From Gaeumannomyces sp. JS-464 (lineage: Eukaryota; Ascomycota; Sordariomycetes; Magnaporthales; Magnaporthaceae): a stretch of DNA of 64,000 nt. The notes beneath the pieces were generated by a model that made no database searches, had not been told where the DNA came from, and saw nothing but the letters and a program-made list of their open reading frames with translations. The stretch spans positions 1,178,001-1,242,000 of the forward strand of contig NGZR01000003.1 in the NCBI GenBank assembly GCA_002197995.1, in the 5' to 3' direction. A program made the translations under genes and the position numbers. This document shows, piece after piece, positions 21,205-34,004 of this stretch; positions within the stretch are counted from its first letter, which is position 1; each line of letters begins with the position of its first letter.

Positions 21205-23428
21205 TTACAGCTTCTGAGAATCACCGCTCAGGCCGAGCTCCTGGTAGAAGGCCTCGGTGCTGGGCTCGCGGCCGAGGAACTGCTTCAGCGTCTCCATCTC
21301 CTCCTGCGATCCGCCCTTCTCCAGCACGGTATGGCGGTACCGCCTACCCTCCTTGCCGTCCATGGGGTCCTTGCGGAAGACGCTGTAGAACATGTCTGTG
21401 GAGTAGACAAGCGAAGACAGGTAGCCGTAGTAGCCGGCATCGTAGCCTCCGATCAAGTGACCAAAGCAAGCCTGACCGTGACCCCAGGTGCTGTGTTCAG
21501 AGGTAGAGTGTCAGCATTTTGAAACGGGGTCGATAGGGCTTCTGACGTAGCAGCGCGACGACTTACCTCGGCTCGCCAAGCGCCTCGGGCCCCTTGATGC
21601 CGCTGATCCGGGCCCGGAGGTCATTATAGACACCACTGATTTCCATCTTCTCCAGCACCTCATGCGTCGCTGGGGTGTGGACAGTCATGTCAAAGATGCC
21701 AAAGTGGAGCTGGCGCAGGTTGAAAAGCGCCGCGTTGACGTGCTTCGTCTTGATGAGGGCCTCGATCAGGTCATCAGGGATCGACTCGCCAGTCTCGTAG
21801 TGCTTCGACAGAGACTTGATCTGCGACGGGGTCCAGCACCAGTTCTCAAGCATCTGGCTAGGCGCCTCAACGAAGTCACGGACGGTTGATGTGCCGTGGA
21901 AGCGGCTGTAACGGGTCCGGCCTGCCAGGTCGTGGATGCCGTGGCCCAGCTCGTGGAACAGTGTCACGACTTCATCGTGCTTGAGCAGACTGGGCTTGGT
22001 CGCTGTTGGCTTGCTGAAGTTGCAGACCAGCGCTGTCGCCGGGTAACGACGCGACCCGTCCTTCTTCACGAAGCCCGGCTGGAGGTTAAAGTTGGCCGCA
22101 TGGCCGTACTTGCCCTGCCTGGGATGCAGATCGAGGTACAGGTAGCCTACAAAGCGCTCACCCTCAGTCGCGTCGTCCCAGACGCTGAAGATCTTGACAT
22201 CCTCATGCCAAGCGATGTCCTCGCCCTTGCCCGTCGGGCTGATGCGCGCCCGGTCTTCGGGAGCCAACTCCACGAAGACAAATCCAAAGAGGTGCTCAAA
22301 AATTTTGAGCATTCCAGCAATGGTGTTGCTCAGAGGGAAGTATTCGGCAATCTTGTTGCCGTCAATGCCGTACTCATCCTTGATCATCATCGTGTCGTAG
22401 AACCGGTGGTCCCACAGATAGTAGTTGCCGTCGAACTTGGCTCCTCGAGCCTCATTGTCTTTCTTCTTGATCTGAAGAAGGTGCTCAGTCTCTTTGACGC
22501 CGCCAGGGGCCAGGCGCTTGCGCAGATCTCCCAGGAAGTCGTTGACCGTCTTAGGGGTCTTCGCCATCTTGTCCTCAATGCGCAGCGTGGCGTGATCCGG
22601 GTAGCCTAGTAGGCGTGCAGCCTCGTCCCGAAGAAGAACGGCCTCGCGGAAGAGCGGGATGTTGTCGTTGCACTTGTTCTCGCTGGCAACGAACAGAGCG
22701 CGCCTGGTCTCCCCGTTTGTCGCGTATTTCAGCGTGGGGAACAGCTCGGGGTACTTGAATGAGACCTTGAGCTTTCCATCGTTCTCTCCAATGCCCTTCT
22801 CGAGCGTGTCTATGGTGTCCTTCGGCACTCCGTCAAGCTCCTCGGGCGAGAACCAGACGCCGCCGCTCTCCTCGTTCAGATTCTTCTGGAACTTGATGGT
22901 CAGCTCGCTGAGGCGCTCCTTGATCGCCTTGAAGCGATCACGTTTGGGGCCAGCAGGCAAGCCAAGTCCGTTCTTGATGTAACCCTTTTGGTCCTTGTCC
23001 AGCAGGCGCTTCTGCTCGCCGCTGATGCCTGTAGCAGCGTCCAGGCCGTCCTTGCCGCCATAGGCCTCGTAGGTGGCGGAGACAAGCTTGAAGACATCCT
23101 CACGCATGCTGCACTCGATGCTGAACTGGTCCATGATCTTCTCGGCTTCGGTGCTGGCGTCGCGCAGCGCGCTGTCAGCGCTGACGTACTGGTAGAAGCC
23201 CAGGATGCGAGACGACAGGGCGCTGTGGTTCTCGTCTTCGGCCTGGGGCTCCATGACGGAGTCCCAGGTTGTCTTGGACTTGTCATCGGCAGGAATTTCG
23301 GCGACGAGCTTGTCGAGCAACGCCCGCGTGGTGTCGCACAGCGTCTTGGAGTCAGCGACGATGCTGTCCTTGGTGCCCGTGAAGGTGGGCGGCGCCTGAG
23401 GCGGGGTCTTGTACTTGTCGAGAGCCAT
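21205..23428 (-). CDS. M3-family metallo-oligopeptidase (saccharolysin/thimet type)
   Basis: A 715-residue zinc oligopeptidase that cleaves short peptides in the cytosol or mitochondrial intermembrane space, the equivalent of yeast Prd1. The zinc site HELGH is at residues 492-496 (bases 21955-21941), with the third ligand Glu in the following helix (RDFVEAPSQMLENW). The substrate-binding FGHLIGGYDAGYYGYL block is in exon 2. One GT-AG intron at 21566-21491 (donor GTAAGT) separates 1,862 and 286 coding bases, and the sum is in frame throughout. Length equals the family norm. Near start MALDKYKTPPQAPPTF there is no obvious targeting peptide. The gene is fully intact, in contrast to several GC-rich neighbours. 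Confidence 0.95.
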
Positions 23429-24249
23429 GCTGGTCGGGTGCGTGAGGATCGGCCGATAGGCTTTCGTGGGGCTCGTCGCCGCGGAGGCTAGAGTTAGCTT
23501 GGTGGTGGTTGAGAAGCCAGCACTCAGGGGGCGCTGGGAGCCGAAAGGCGAGTGGCTGCGGAAGTTGAAGAGGAGGACCCAGAAGCGCGGGTAGAAGCGT
23601 GGGGTCGCCAGGATGACGAGTGCGAGGAAGAAGAACAGAATAGAGAAGGGGATAAGAAAAGAAAGGCGCTTCCTTGATATCGACGCCAGGTTGAAGGAAG
23701 GCCGCTGCGCCAGGCTGCAAGGGAGGAAGGTGAGGGGTGCAGGGGCGGAGGAGGGGTCTGGGGTCGGCGACAGATGCCTGCCCGTGCCGTGATGGATGGT
23801 CCGTGGCAGCCTGAATCGATCCTTCTTGAATCGCCGCCCAGGTTGGAGAGGAACTGCTGCGAGTCAGATGAACGAGAGAATCAAATGACGATTGGATCTC
23901 AATGCTTTGAACACAGGATGTGACGGATGCAAACTGGTGCAGGTGCAGGGCGGCGGGTGCTGGTTGGTCGTGTCTTGCCATTCCCAGAGCAACCTGGCTT
24001 CGTCTGAGCGTTGTGCCCAGAGAACACTGTCATTCCGCCCAGCCTGGGGGTCTTGACGCCCCGCACTTTCTGCCGCAGGGGTTAGTTAGGACTAGCCGAA
24101 CTTCGCCTCGGCGGTGCACCCGATCGATCTCGTCGAGATAAAAGGAGTGAGTGAGTGAGTGAGTATATTTAACGTCAGTAAGTCGGGATCTACCAGTCCC
24201 TGCCTCCCAAGGGGCATATGACGTGCTAGCGCTACCTAAGCTAAACATT
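23429..24249. other. Intergenic region with GAGT microsatellite
   Basis: Promoter of the oligopeptidase and left border of the repeat island. A GAGT microsatellite of about five units lies at 24144-24164. No gene seen. The exact 3' end of the LINE that follows could not be placed. Confidence 0.5.
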
Positions 24250-24718
24250 AGGCTACATGTTGCTATCCGGCGGCTAGCAGAATTAAACCCGAAGGCACAC
24301 GAAGGTCGGGCCGCGTTCCAGCGCTTTTTGTTAGTGAGCGGGGCAATCGGCGGTAGGGCGTATATATATACGCCAGGGCGTTGTAAAGCGCTGCGGGTGG
24401 TAGTAGTGCGTTCGGCCGGCGAGTATGCCGGTAAAGGGGTGGGGCCGGGTTTTAGGCTGGAAGGTCCTCGGGACCCCCAGGGCCCGGCCGGAGGTGCGGG
24501 GGACCAACGAGCCTACTGTTAGTCCTGGTGGTACAAAGGAAAAAGGTAAAAGGTGTAGGAGAACAAGGAAAAGGATGTATGCGGGCTTTTTAGGCCCTGT
24601 TGTTATCGTCCAGCGATAGTGTAATAATTGGTAGCTTCGGCGAACGAAGCAAAAAGGAAAGGCTTTTGAAGTAGCCGTTTCCAATATCCGGGCCTGTCGG
24701 AAGCCGGGGAGGGGTCCG

Positions 24719-25159
24719 CTATAGGCCATTTATTTTCTGCCGTTTTAGCCAACCTGCAAAATACAGGGTGGGAAGGGGATTTGTTTTTTCCGCAGCGGCA
24801 CGGGTTATCGTTTCGTGCTGGAACTTTCGGTGGTACCAGTCGAAATCCCCGTGACCGGTGCGTGCGGCTATTAGCCGTTGCAGTACCCTCCGGTGCAGCT
24901 GCAACGCTTCGGGCGTATGTTGTGGTGCCGGCGGGAGGCCTATAGCCTTATACCGATCCGGAAAGTTGTCCTTAAACCATGCGTTCCGGGCGTCCCGGGC
25001 CGTTTTCCGGGCTAAAGCCTTTACTCCGGCCACCGTTGGTTTAAAATGTTGGGGTATTGGCAGGGCCGATCCCAACTTTGCTTCGGCGTTTGCCTTTTCG
25101 TTTCCGGGGATTCCCATATGGCCCGGGGACCAGCGTACGTATACCTGGTGTTTATCCAT
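24719..25159 (-). pseudogene. LINE RNase H domain, C-terminal part
   Basis: An open stretch with VRWSPGHMGIPGNEKANAEA, the conserved end of LINE RNase H, followed by the usual helical C-terminus with AARTGHGDFDWYHRKF and a final stop. The canonical GNE-x-AD has Asn in place of the catalytic Asp, a G-to-A change. Confidence 0.8.
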
Positions 25160-25930
25160 AAGGCAATGGATTTTTTTAAAGGCCTTTGTGAACTATTCAG
25201 GGGCCGTGCTTAAACAGCCGTTGGCCGCCGAGGTGTTATCGAGGCACAAGTGGAAAGTGCAATTGCGGAAGCTCCAAACGGCTTTACGGAGGCCCATCCG
25301 GGCCCTTCCGCCTCGCCGTCGAATACTTCCGCGGGATGCGCCAGCCGGCCGTGCCCGGAAAGTTTGCGTTGGCCGGCTTGGTATATTACCCAGCCGTATC
25401 CAACTGCTCCGTTTTCTGCTTTGGACCGTCGCTATATATTATAACGTCGGGGGTGGAGGGTGCAAAGCCACGCCGTAAATGCTTTAGCGGCTGCTTGCTT
25501 TTTTATATGGCCACCGTAAGCCCCGTATATTTATAAGGGAGGTAGGCCGGGCGGGTGCAAGCCGGAAAAAGTCCGGCCGTCCTTTGCAAAAAGGTTGCAA
25601 GCTTGCCGGGTAAGCCTGCCTAGGCCCTCGGGCGTTAAAGGCCGGCTTGGCCGCTGCGGCCAGGGGGTGTTTCCGGAACCGTATTTATACGGGCCGCAAA
25701 ACGGAGGCGGGGCTTTTAAAAGCGTGGGCGTTTGGGATGCCGGATTCGTAATGCAATGCGTTTATCGGTGTGGTTTTCCAAGCTGGGACCACTGCTTAAA
25801 CGCGGTTAAGGCTTTATCGACCCGATCGATTAAATGGCCTTGGCGGATAATTTGCTGTTGTGCCGGCTTGTACGGGTGTGGTTTAGTTTTACCCTATACC
25901 ATACCTCGGCCCCGTATAAAGCCGTAGGGA

Positions 25931-27250
25931 TTATAACCGTTGTAACGGCTTTGTAAACCGAATGTGCCGGTATCCCCCTATCGAATTCGTAAGCCTTCGG
26001 AGGTGGTTGGCAACGCTTTGGGCTTTTGCAGCCCTGTTTTCCACGTGGGCTTTAAAATTAAGCCTTTGGTCGAAAAGGACCCCTAACCACCGTAAAGCTT
26101 GTAGCTTGTTATATGGTAAGCCTTCCGCCGTAACCGCTGGGGTTGTGGGATTTTTCCGTTTGGAAAAATGCATAAGCTCGCACTTCCCCGGGTCGAAAGC
26201 AACCTTATTAGCCTGCCCCAACGTAGGATTTCCGTAACCGTAGCCCCTGCTTTACGGGAGCACTCCTCCGGAGTGCTACCCGTTACGCAAATGCCTATAT
26301 CGTCCGCGTATCCGTACCTAATCGCTTTTGCTTTGGGTAGGATTTCGGCCATATAAAGCATAAATAGGACCGGTAACGCCGGTAACCCTTGGGGTAGCCC
26401 GCAGTCCGGGGAAAAAGGGGGTGCCGTGGCGTCCTCCAAACGCATTTTAACCACCCTGTTTCCTGCAAAAGAATACCTATCGTACTAACGTTATTCCCAG
26501 CCTTGGTTTAAAAGCCTTTAAAAGCCTCCGGCGAAGTACGGCGTCGAAAGCCCTTATATATCCATGGTAACGAGGCGGCCGTTTTATGCTTTTGGAAGGC
26601 CCGTTCCACCTCGTGGGCCACGCATGCCGTTAAATCGATGGCGGCCTTTTTCGGGGTAGCCCCGGCGTGTTGCGGGGCTATAAGCCCGTGTTGTAATGCG
26701 AGGGATGCCATCCGCGAAGCCACCAGCCGCTCCAGCCCTTTCCCTAAGCACGGGAGTAAAGCTATCGGGCGGTAGGATTTTGGGTCCGTTAAATCCGTTT
26801 TATTCGGCTTTTTTAGCATAACCACTTCCGCTGTGCGGAAAGGGGCTGGGTGGTGCCCGGCCTAAAGCAAGCCTCGAAAAAGGGCCTAACGTATTCCCCT
26901 ATTGCCGGCCACGCCGCTGTAAGTAGCTTAACCGTTAAATCGACGCCCGGGGCCGTGTTTGCCGTGCCAAACGGTGCACTTCCGGCATTTTTAAAAGGAC
27001 GTGGGGGTCCCACGGGAGTTGTGCGGTCCTTTGGGTAGCCCTTTGCTATAACGGGTTCCTGTAAGTCGTCCTCCGCCGTAAACCTACGGAGGATTTTGCG
27101 GCCTAATGCTTCCGCTTTATCCTTTGGGGCTATTATAACCTCCCCGTTAATATTTAACGGGGGAAGCCGTATAGCGGGTGTAAGTTTATGCCACTTTACA
27201 GCACGGTATAGCGCTTTCGGGGAATCCATTTCCTCCAGCACGCTGGCCAA
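25931..27250 (-). pseudogene. LINE reverse transcriptase remnant
   Basis: Split over at least three frames. Visible motifs in order: KSYRPIALLPCLGKGLERLV (finger motif 2a), CGLPQGLPALPVLFMLYMAE (motif B, normally with Ser at two Leu positions), RYGYADDIGI with catalytic YADD intact (motif C), and LRWLGVLFDQRLNFKAHV after it. Needs more than one break to be read through. Confidence 0.88.
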
Positions 27251-27699
27251 TTTTTTTAGCCGTCCGAACCGTTGCTTTTAAAGCACGGGCTTCGGCCGTA
27301 AAAGGCCCGCCGTTTCCCATAGCTTTTGCAAGTCCCGTTGGGCGTTGGCGCACTTTTCGTTACAGGGTTGGCCTTTTTTTTTGGCTTTAGCCCCCGGCCG
27401 AAAGCCATTAACGCATTTTTTAATAAGTTTGTTAATGCTTCGGCCGTTTTATCCAGGTGTTCCGTATGCCTGGGTTTGTAAGTGGTGGCAAGTTGCCGGC
27501 CCCCGTTGCTACCGCGTTTGCGAAAAACGGTAGTTTATCGTTTGGTAGCGTAATACGCCGGCAGTCCGGAACGAAGTTATTGCGGTTAGGAATTTCGATC
27601 CGTATCGAGCGGTGGTCCGAATCGGTTGCTAGCGAAGGGTCGATTTCCGCTGTTGCTAAAGGGCGTTGGAAAAGGTAAAATCCAAAACGCCCCCGTCGT

Positions 27700-28150
27700 T
27701 ATGCGTAGGTTGGCCTGGGTCGGTAAGTAGGAGGAGGTTATAGTATTAGCCCATTGGGCTATATCCTGGCCCTATTCCTATTACCTTAACCGGATCCCAC
27801 GCCGGGACCCTGCGTTAAAGTTTCCAGCTATAATGCATTTTGCCGTTGGGCGCCAACGTAGTAAAAGGTCCAACGAGGGTTCCGAAGGGTCCCTAAAGGC
27901 CTATATACGTTAACGAAGGTGCACTGGCGACGGTAAGCCAAAGGATGTCCCGGGTGTTGCCTGCCGGCCGGTCCGCTACGGGCCGAAGCCCCGGGTCCTT
28001 CCGTACGTAAGTTATTACCCGAGGCCTGGTTTGGTGGTCGTGCCAGCTATTTACCGGAGTAAATAGCTCGTACGACGGGTGGGTGCAAAGCATAAGCTTC
28101 CCTTTCCACGCGCTAGGGGCTCCTGCATTAGCACCACGTCGATATTTTGC
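27700..28150 (-). pseudogene. LINE endonuclease remnant
   Basis: Fragments such as WHDHQTRPRVITYVRKDPGL and a following ILWLTV strand resemble the middle of the Tad-clade AP-type endonuclease. The active-site residues of the first third could not be read. Confidence 0.55.
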
Positions 28151-28257
28151 TCCAAAATAGTTGGAGTAAAGTAGCCCCCGCCTCCCAGCTACGTCGAACG
28201 TTCGCTTGGGCGGCGGTTAAAGCACGGCGTTCGGGGCGAAGCCCCGGGCGCCGGGCC

Positions 28258-29769
28258 CTATTGCCATGCGTTTGTTATCCGGTTGGCTGCTGGCATACGT
28301 AAAAGCGGCGTTGGTGTATTGGGGGCTTTGGCCCTAAGGTTGTTGGCCGGCGGTACCGTCGGTTTCCTCCAGGGTTTCCGGTTATTTCGATAGCCCTTCG
28401 GGCTCGGGGAGGTCCAGTTCCATATCCGCCAGTACTTCGTATTGGTTGTTAAAACTAACCCTAAGCCTTTTGGCAGGGTGCCTTCCTTGCCGGCCGTACG
28501 GGCCGCGCCCTCGGGGGCCAGCGGATTTGCCGGGCTTACCTCGGCAGCGTCGGCGGTGGCAGCAGCGGCAGGAACGGCGGCGGCGGCGGGGGTAACGGAA
28601 GCAGCGGCGTTACCGGTACCGGCCGCGGGATTGGCATTAGCGGTAACGGTTACAACGGAATTGTCCGTAGTAACCGCGGTTGCAGGAAGGGCGTTGGCGG
28701 TGGCGGCCGCGGCGGCCGCGGCGGTGGCGGCGGCAGCGGCGGCTTCCACCTTTTTACCGCCGCCCGGTAGCTTGTGCCCCTAATTTCCTAACCGCGCCTT
28801 TTTCCCCACGGGTTAAATGCTTTAGCACTCCGTTTACCCGTACAGGCTTTATAGGGCAGTTCGGGTGGTCGGCTGGGTACGGGCCCGAACAGTTTGCGCA
28901 TTGCGGAAGGGCCGTGCACGGCGATGCGTGCCGGCCGTCGTTCACTTTCCCGCACCGGAGGCACCTATCGGCCCGGGCACAGTTGCGAGCCACGTGAAAG
29001 CCGTGGCAGCCGGGGGTATGTTGCGTAACCGGCGGGTGTCGTTGTACGCGGCGTGAAAAAAACGTAATCCCCCAAAGCCTAAACCCGGTTACGCGCGTGT
29101 AAAAGGATATAATCCATAATATACGCCTTTGGTAATTAGCGCCGGCCCCGGAGGCTTAACGCTTACTGGCTTTAGCCCTGTTTGGGCTTCGACTTCCTCC
29201 CGGACCAGCTTTTCCGATACCGGGACGCTTTGTCCGAGGCCGTTCGTTAAGGACGTGGGGCATCCGGAAATCACGTAGTTAAACCAGATTTCGGGCTTTT
29301 CGATCCTTTCGGCGTTATATAAACGGCCTAATTCGGATCGATGCTGCAAAAGCCGGCTTTGGATATCCGCCGTTTTTGCTTTTAGCACGAACCCAGTAGG
29401 GGTTCGATAAGCTTCCGGGACGTCGGCTGTCGTAAACGGCAGGTCCCTGCTATCGGCAAGGGCTTTGCGAATACTAAAGCCCGTTTGTTGGTTGGCCCAA
29501 GCCTGTTTTTCCTCCGGGATTTTAACAAAAACCCGGAAATCGGCTTTGGGCCGGGCGGGAGGGCGGGGCTCCCGGGGTGCACGGTTTTTTAAAGCCTGTG
29601 CGGGTTGCTGGGGCTGCTGGAGCCCTGTTCGGGCCGCCGCCGCGTAAGTGGTCGGGGGCGGGCGTTGCGGGTTAGCGCGTAAGGTTCCGGGGCCCCGTAG
29701 GGGTTTCTTTCCCTTTGGGCCGGCGTTGGCAGGCCGAAAAGGGCTTGTTTGGCGTATTCGATAAAACAA
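28258..29769 (-). pseudogene. LINE gag-like ORF1 with CCHC zinc knuckle
   Basis: From 29769 a basic Pro-rich start leads into a gag-like fold (FRVFVKIPEEKQAWAN, then IWFNYVISGCP). A second frame at 28993-28754 holds two zinc-knuckle blocks, CLRCGKVNDGRHASPC and CANCSGPYPADHPNCP. An Ala/Thr/Pro low-complexity tail ends near 28258. The frame is broken between the two parts. Confidence 0.75.
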
Positions 29770-30373
29770 TCCTTCCAGCCGTTGGCTTCGGGGATTGCCT
29801 CCAGTGGGAGGGAAGCGATGCCGGCGTCGATAAGCGGGCGAGGGTTGTGCAAATTAAAGCCGTTTGCTGTTGCTTGCGGCTGTAACTCGCAACAATTTCC
29901 TCCGCGGCCGCCGCAGCCGACCCGAGGGGTGGGCGCGTAGGCCGGGGGTGGGAAGGGAGGGGAAAAGAAAGGAAAGGGGCACCTGTGCCGGTGCTGCCGT
30001 CGTGGGTGCCTTCCTGGCCCTGAACGGGCCCTGTTGGGTGTTGCGAATTCCGCAACGGGGACGGCGTGGTCGGGTGCGCTGACGCGCGGGGGGCCCGGGT
30101 GGCAGCGACGCGTTCCTCCGGGCCGTTGGGCCGACGAGGAGGGCGCGCGCCACCCTATTGGCCGAAGGGGGGCTGTTGGCAACGGCATGTTGCCGTCGCC
30201 AGCGCCGTTGGCGGGCGTGGTTATTGGTGTTGGGTCGCTAATTGGCGGGTGTTAAGGATTTGTATGCAATTTGGCAGTGTGCACTAACAGCGCAATGCCA
30301 AGAATTGGTGAATTCGAAAAAGGTGTCGAGATAAAAGGAAATGCGCAGCTGGGCTGACAATTGGCCACAATTA

Positions 30374-30424
30374 CGGCAGTGCAAAGCTTAAACTGGGCAA
30401 CAATCGATTTTTTCTCAATACATT
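30374..30424. repeat. Left inverted end of 5.6-kb element
   Basis: About 50 bases matching the inverse of 35938-35988 with a few substitutions and one indel. Confidence 0.75.
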
Positions 30425-33400
30425 CACCCCCATGTGGATACGGGTGTGCGCCCGCCAAATCTACTACTTTATTAGGCATAACCCATATTTCCAAATATGG
30501 TTACTTGGAAAAGGCCTGTAGTAAAGGTTTATGGCTTATAAAATAACATTTTTAACGATCCTGAATAATCTTGCTTTTATACCATTTTACACCGGTGTAT
30601 ACACGTTTACCCGGACTTTTTCGCGGGTTTACGGTATTATGCTTCCGTTTATCGCCCGCTACCGGCGTAAAGCCTACGACCTTTTTTTACATGCCAACTT
30701 TTATTTAACTTTTGCTTTAAATGCGGGTATGCTTTTTTTAAAACGCTTAATACCTAATAACGTTATTATCGACCTTGTATTTTCGGATTATAAAAACACA
30801 CCCCGCGCTTTACGAACTATTTCTTTTTTTTTTTATAATGCAAACCGTGCTTATTAAGCGAAAAACATTTTTAGCCGATAACGTGGCTATTACCGTTCGC
30901 GAAAAGGGGAAAAGCATTTATTAACTAAAAAAACTAACAAACTTTTAATGGTTTTTATTGCAACCAATTGGTTTTACGGCAAACATTATTTTTAAAATAC
31001 CGACGACGAAATTATAACAGGTATTAAGCATTACAAAGAAATTATCCTGTTTAAATCCTTTAGTACGGCCTAATATAAGCTGGAACGTATATACCTTTTT
31101 TTGCAACATTTAGTTTAAAATTTTGTAAAAAATAGCTTATTGTAAACCACGAAAAGCTTTTATTATAAAGCATTATTTTTAACGTTAAAACGAATAAAAC
31201 GGGAATTATTAAACTTTCCTACCAATTTAAAAGTTTATTAAGCTTAAATGATTTATTGTTTAAGCTTTTCGCAAATACGTGCTTATATATCCGGTTTTAT
31301 AGTTTAATACACGCTTACCTTATTTCTCCCGCAAAACCGAAATCCGAATACATTTTAATTTTGTTTGCCAGCAAAAAAGTGCCACCTTTTAGCCCGAAAA
31401 AACCCGTATATAGCTTTTTAAACGTGGGCATACCGGCAAGCAATCCTTTTGCATTTTTAACACTTTCCGCGCGCGCGAAAAAAACAAAAGCCAAAAGCGC
31501 GAAAAAGGAGCTAAAGTTAAAAAGGAACAAAAGGTAGCAGTAAAGGTTAAACCTGTTTTTCGGGTTATACGCTTAAAAAAAAGATTAACAAATGCGACGT
31601 TTAGCGAACCGGCTAGCGATACCTTACTTTTGCTAAATTTTAAATTTAGCTTTGCCGTTTATAGCGTTATTAGCACTAACGAAAAGGTTAAGCTTTATGC
31701 TAAAAAACGGTAAAAACGAATATAAGCTAATTGGATAAGCATATAAAAATGCATTTAAGTACGTTAATTTTCCCTTTTAATTTTATGTAATTATAAAAGG
31801 TTAAACGTATATATTAATATATTTTCGCGTCTTGCTAAAAAAACTAATAAGGTTTTTTCGCTGCCGTTTACATTGCGAAATAAACGAACACGCGCAAAGT
31901 TAAGTTTATCGCTTTTCGGAAAGCGCATTTGCATAAATGAAATTGGTAATAATACGGCGAACGAAACCGAAATTAAAAGAAATGCGGATGCGAAAACGGA
32001 AGTAATGTTTTTTCCTAATTGTTAACCTATGTATATTTATATGCTCCAATTTATTTTATTTTTCGTTAAATTGTAATTCCAAATTTTTATATTATTAACT
32101 AATTTATCCCTTTTATTTGCCGGCTCGGGTTTGCATTTTGGTTTTTCGTTTAAAATATAATCCCACTTTTAAGCTAAAATTTCCATTAACGCAAATATTA
32201 AAAAGCGGATAGGTTAGTTAAAATTAGTGGATTATAAAAGGTTAATAAAAGTGCGTTTTTTAATATAATATATTATTAAAGCGGTTGCGTAAAGCAATAT
32301 ATTAATCGAAATATAGCGATTTTCGTTTTTTTTTTGCTTTTTACTAAAAAAGCCCGCCTAATTTCGTAAGCATTTGTTTAGCAAAAGCTAACGTTTTCGC
32401 AAAGAAATACTCGTCGATATCGTAAGCATTTTAAGCGAAAATTTGCTTTATGTAAATTAACGCTTCCGGATTTACCAAAACCCGCTAGTTTTTAATATTA
32501 CCTTCGGGAAAATAATATAAATAATAAAAACGGCTTAAAATAATATGTAAGCGTTTAAGTTAAGCACGAATGCGATAGTTGTTTTATAAAGTAATAAATT
32601 ACGCAAACTAATTACGTATAATTGGCATATAAATGCATAATAAAACAATTATATTTGCGGAAATGTTTTTGCAAAATAAACCTTCGGTAATAAGCTTAAT
32701 AAAAAGTTTTGCTTAAGGTAAATATATATACGTATATATAGCAATAGCATTAAAAATATTTAATTTACTTTTTAAAACTGTGCAAAATTAAGCAAAGCTG
32801 TGCTTATTATGTTTCGATTTTAATATTATAAATGCTTTTCCGAAAATAAGCATTTTTAAATAAACACGTCGTTATTTTTTAATAGTGCGTTAAAAACGTT
32901 AAAAGTGGAAAAATCGGCGGCGTTCGTATTAAAAGCGGAAAAATCGGCAGCGTTTGCATTTGCGTTAACACGGGTTAATATAAATGTACTATACGCGCGA
33001 TTACGGGCAAATCGAAACCTTTATAATGCGTTTATTAATGGCCGTTTTAAAAAGGTAGTAATGGATTACGTAAAAAAGCTTTATTTTCGAACCCCGATTT
33101 GTACGGATAACTTAAAAAAAGTATTCGTATTTTCCACGATTTTAAAATATTGCAAAACAACATTACGTATAATGCGTGCAAATGCTTAACGAAAAACCAC
33201 GTTAAAACCGGAAATAGGCGTTAATACCACCGTATATTTTAATGCCGTACATTTTAACTTTATATAACTATTAACTAATTATATCCAATTCGAACCGGGC
33301 GTAAATATCCGTTTAAGCGCCGTTGGCCACGCGTGTGTCGTTTTTTCGATATTAGCTGCGTGGTAATTAAAATAAACGCGAAAAGTAAATTTTTCGAAAG

Positions 33401-34004
33401 CATATATTATTTGCTAGCGTACATAGGTGTACAAATATGTGCGGTTAAAAGAATAGGCGATATTAAAAGTGTGTTTATTAACGCGGAAGTATTTGTTAAA
33501 TTATCGAAAAGTTTTTTTTCGTTTTCGGCGTTTAGCTAACAACGCATGCCGTGCTTTTTCCGAAAAGCAATAAGCCATTCCAAAAACGCGATAACTTTCG
33601 TTTTGGAAAATGAAAAATTTGCCTCGTTGGAAAATAAATGTGAAAAAAAAAGCTCGTATATACGGGCAAAAAAGGCGGAAATATTACTATACGGGTTTGT
33701 TATGCGGCGATACCCCAGTTACAAAAGCGGGAAGATAAAAAACGACGGGAAATAATAATTTGTTTAGTTTTGTAAAGCTAAAATAATATTTTAATAAAGT
33801 AAATGCTTTTGGAATAAGCAGTAATAATAAAATCGCGGATAAGATTAAAGTTAATCGCTTACCGGGGCATAACGGCGGCGTTGTTAAAACGGGAACAAAA
33901 AATGGTAAAAAAAAGCGAGGGAAAGCGCGGGATATAAGTAGTATACACGGGCGTACAAGCGTGTGCGTCCATGTAGGTATATTTACCCGCTTTTGTTTAT
34001 ATTA

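Larger units (their letters stand above)
24250..30250 (-). mobile_element. Tad-like non-LTR retrotransposon (LINE), degraded
   Basis: On the minus strand the order of blocks from 30.2 down to 24.3 kb is gag-like with zinc knuckle, AP-type endonuclease, reverse transcriptase with YADD, RNase H. This order and the terminal RNase H fit the Tad1 clade of fungal LINEs. No long terminal repeats are seen. Frames are broken many times and several conserved Ser and Asp codons are changed by C-to-T or G-to-A. Outer limits are approximate: GC-rich leader near 30250 and last similarity near 24700, with a probable 3' untranslated region to about 24250. Confidence 0.85.

Noticed and set aside
23352..23981. 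Possible N-terminal extension of the M3 oligopeptidase
   Set aside because: It is in a different frame from the enzyme, and the start at 23428 already gives the normal family length.
30531..30857. 108-residue open frame in the AT-rich element
   Set aside because: Surrounded by stops in all frames, no domain recognised, composition typical of RIP; kept only as part of the element.
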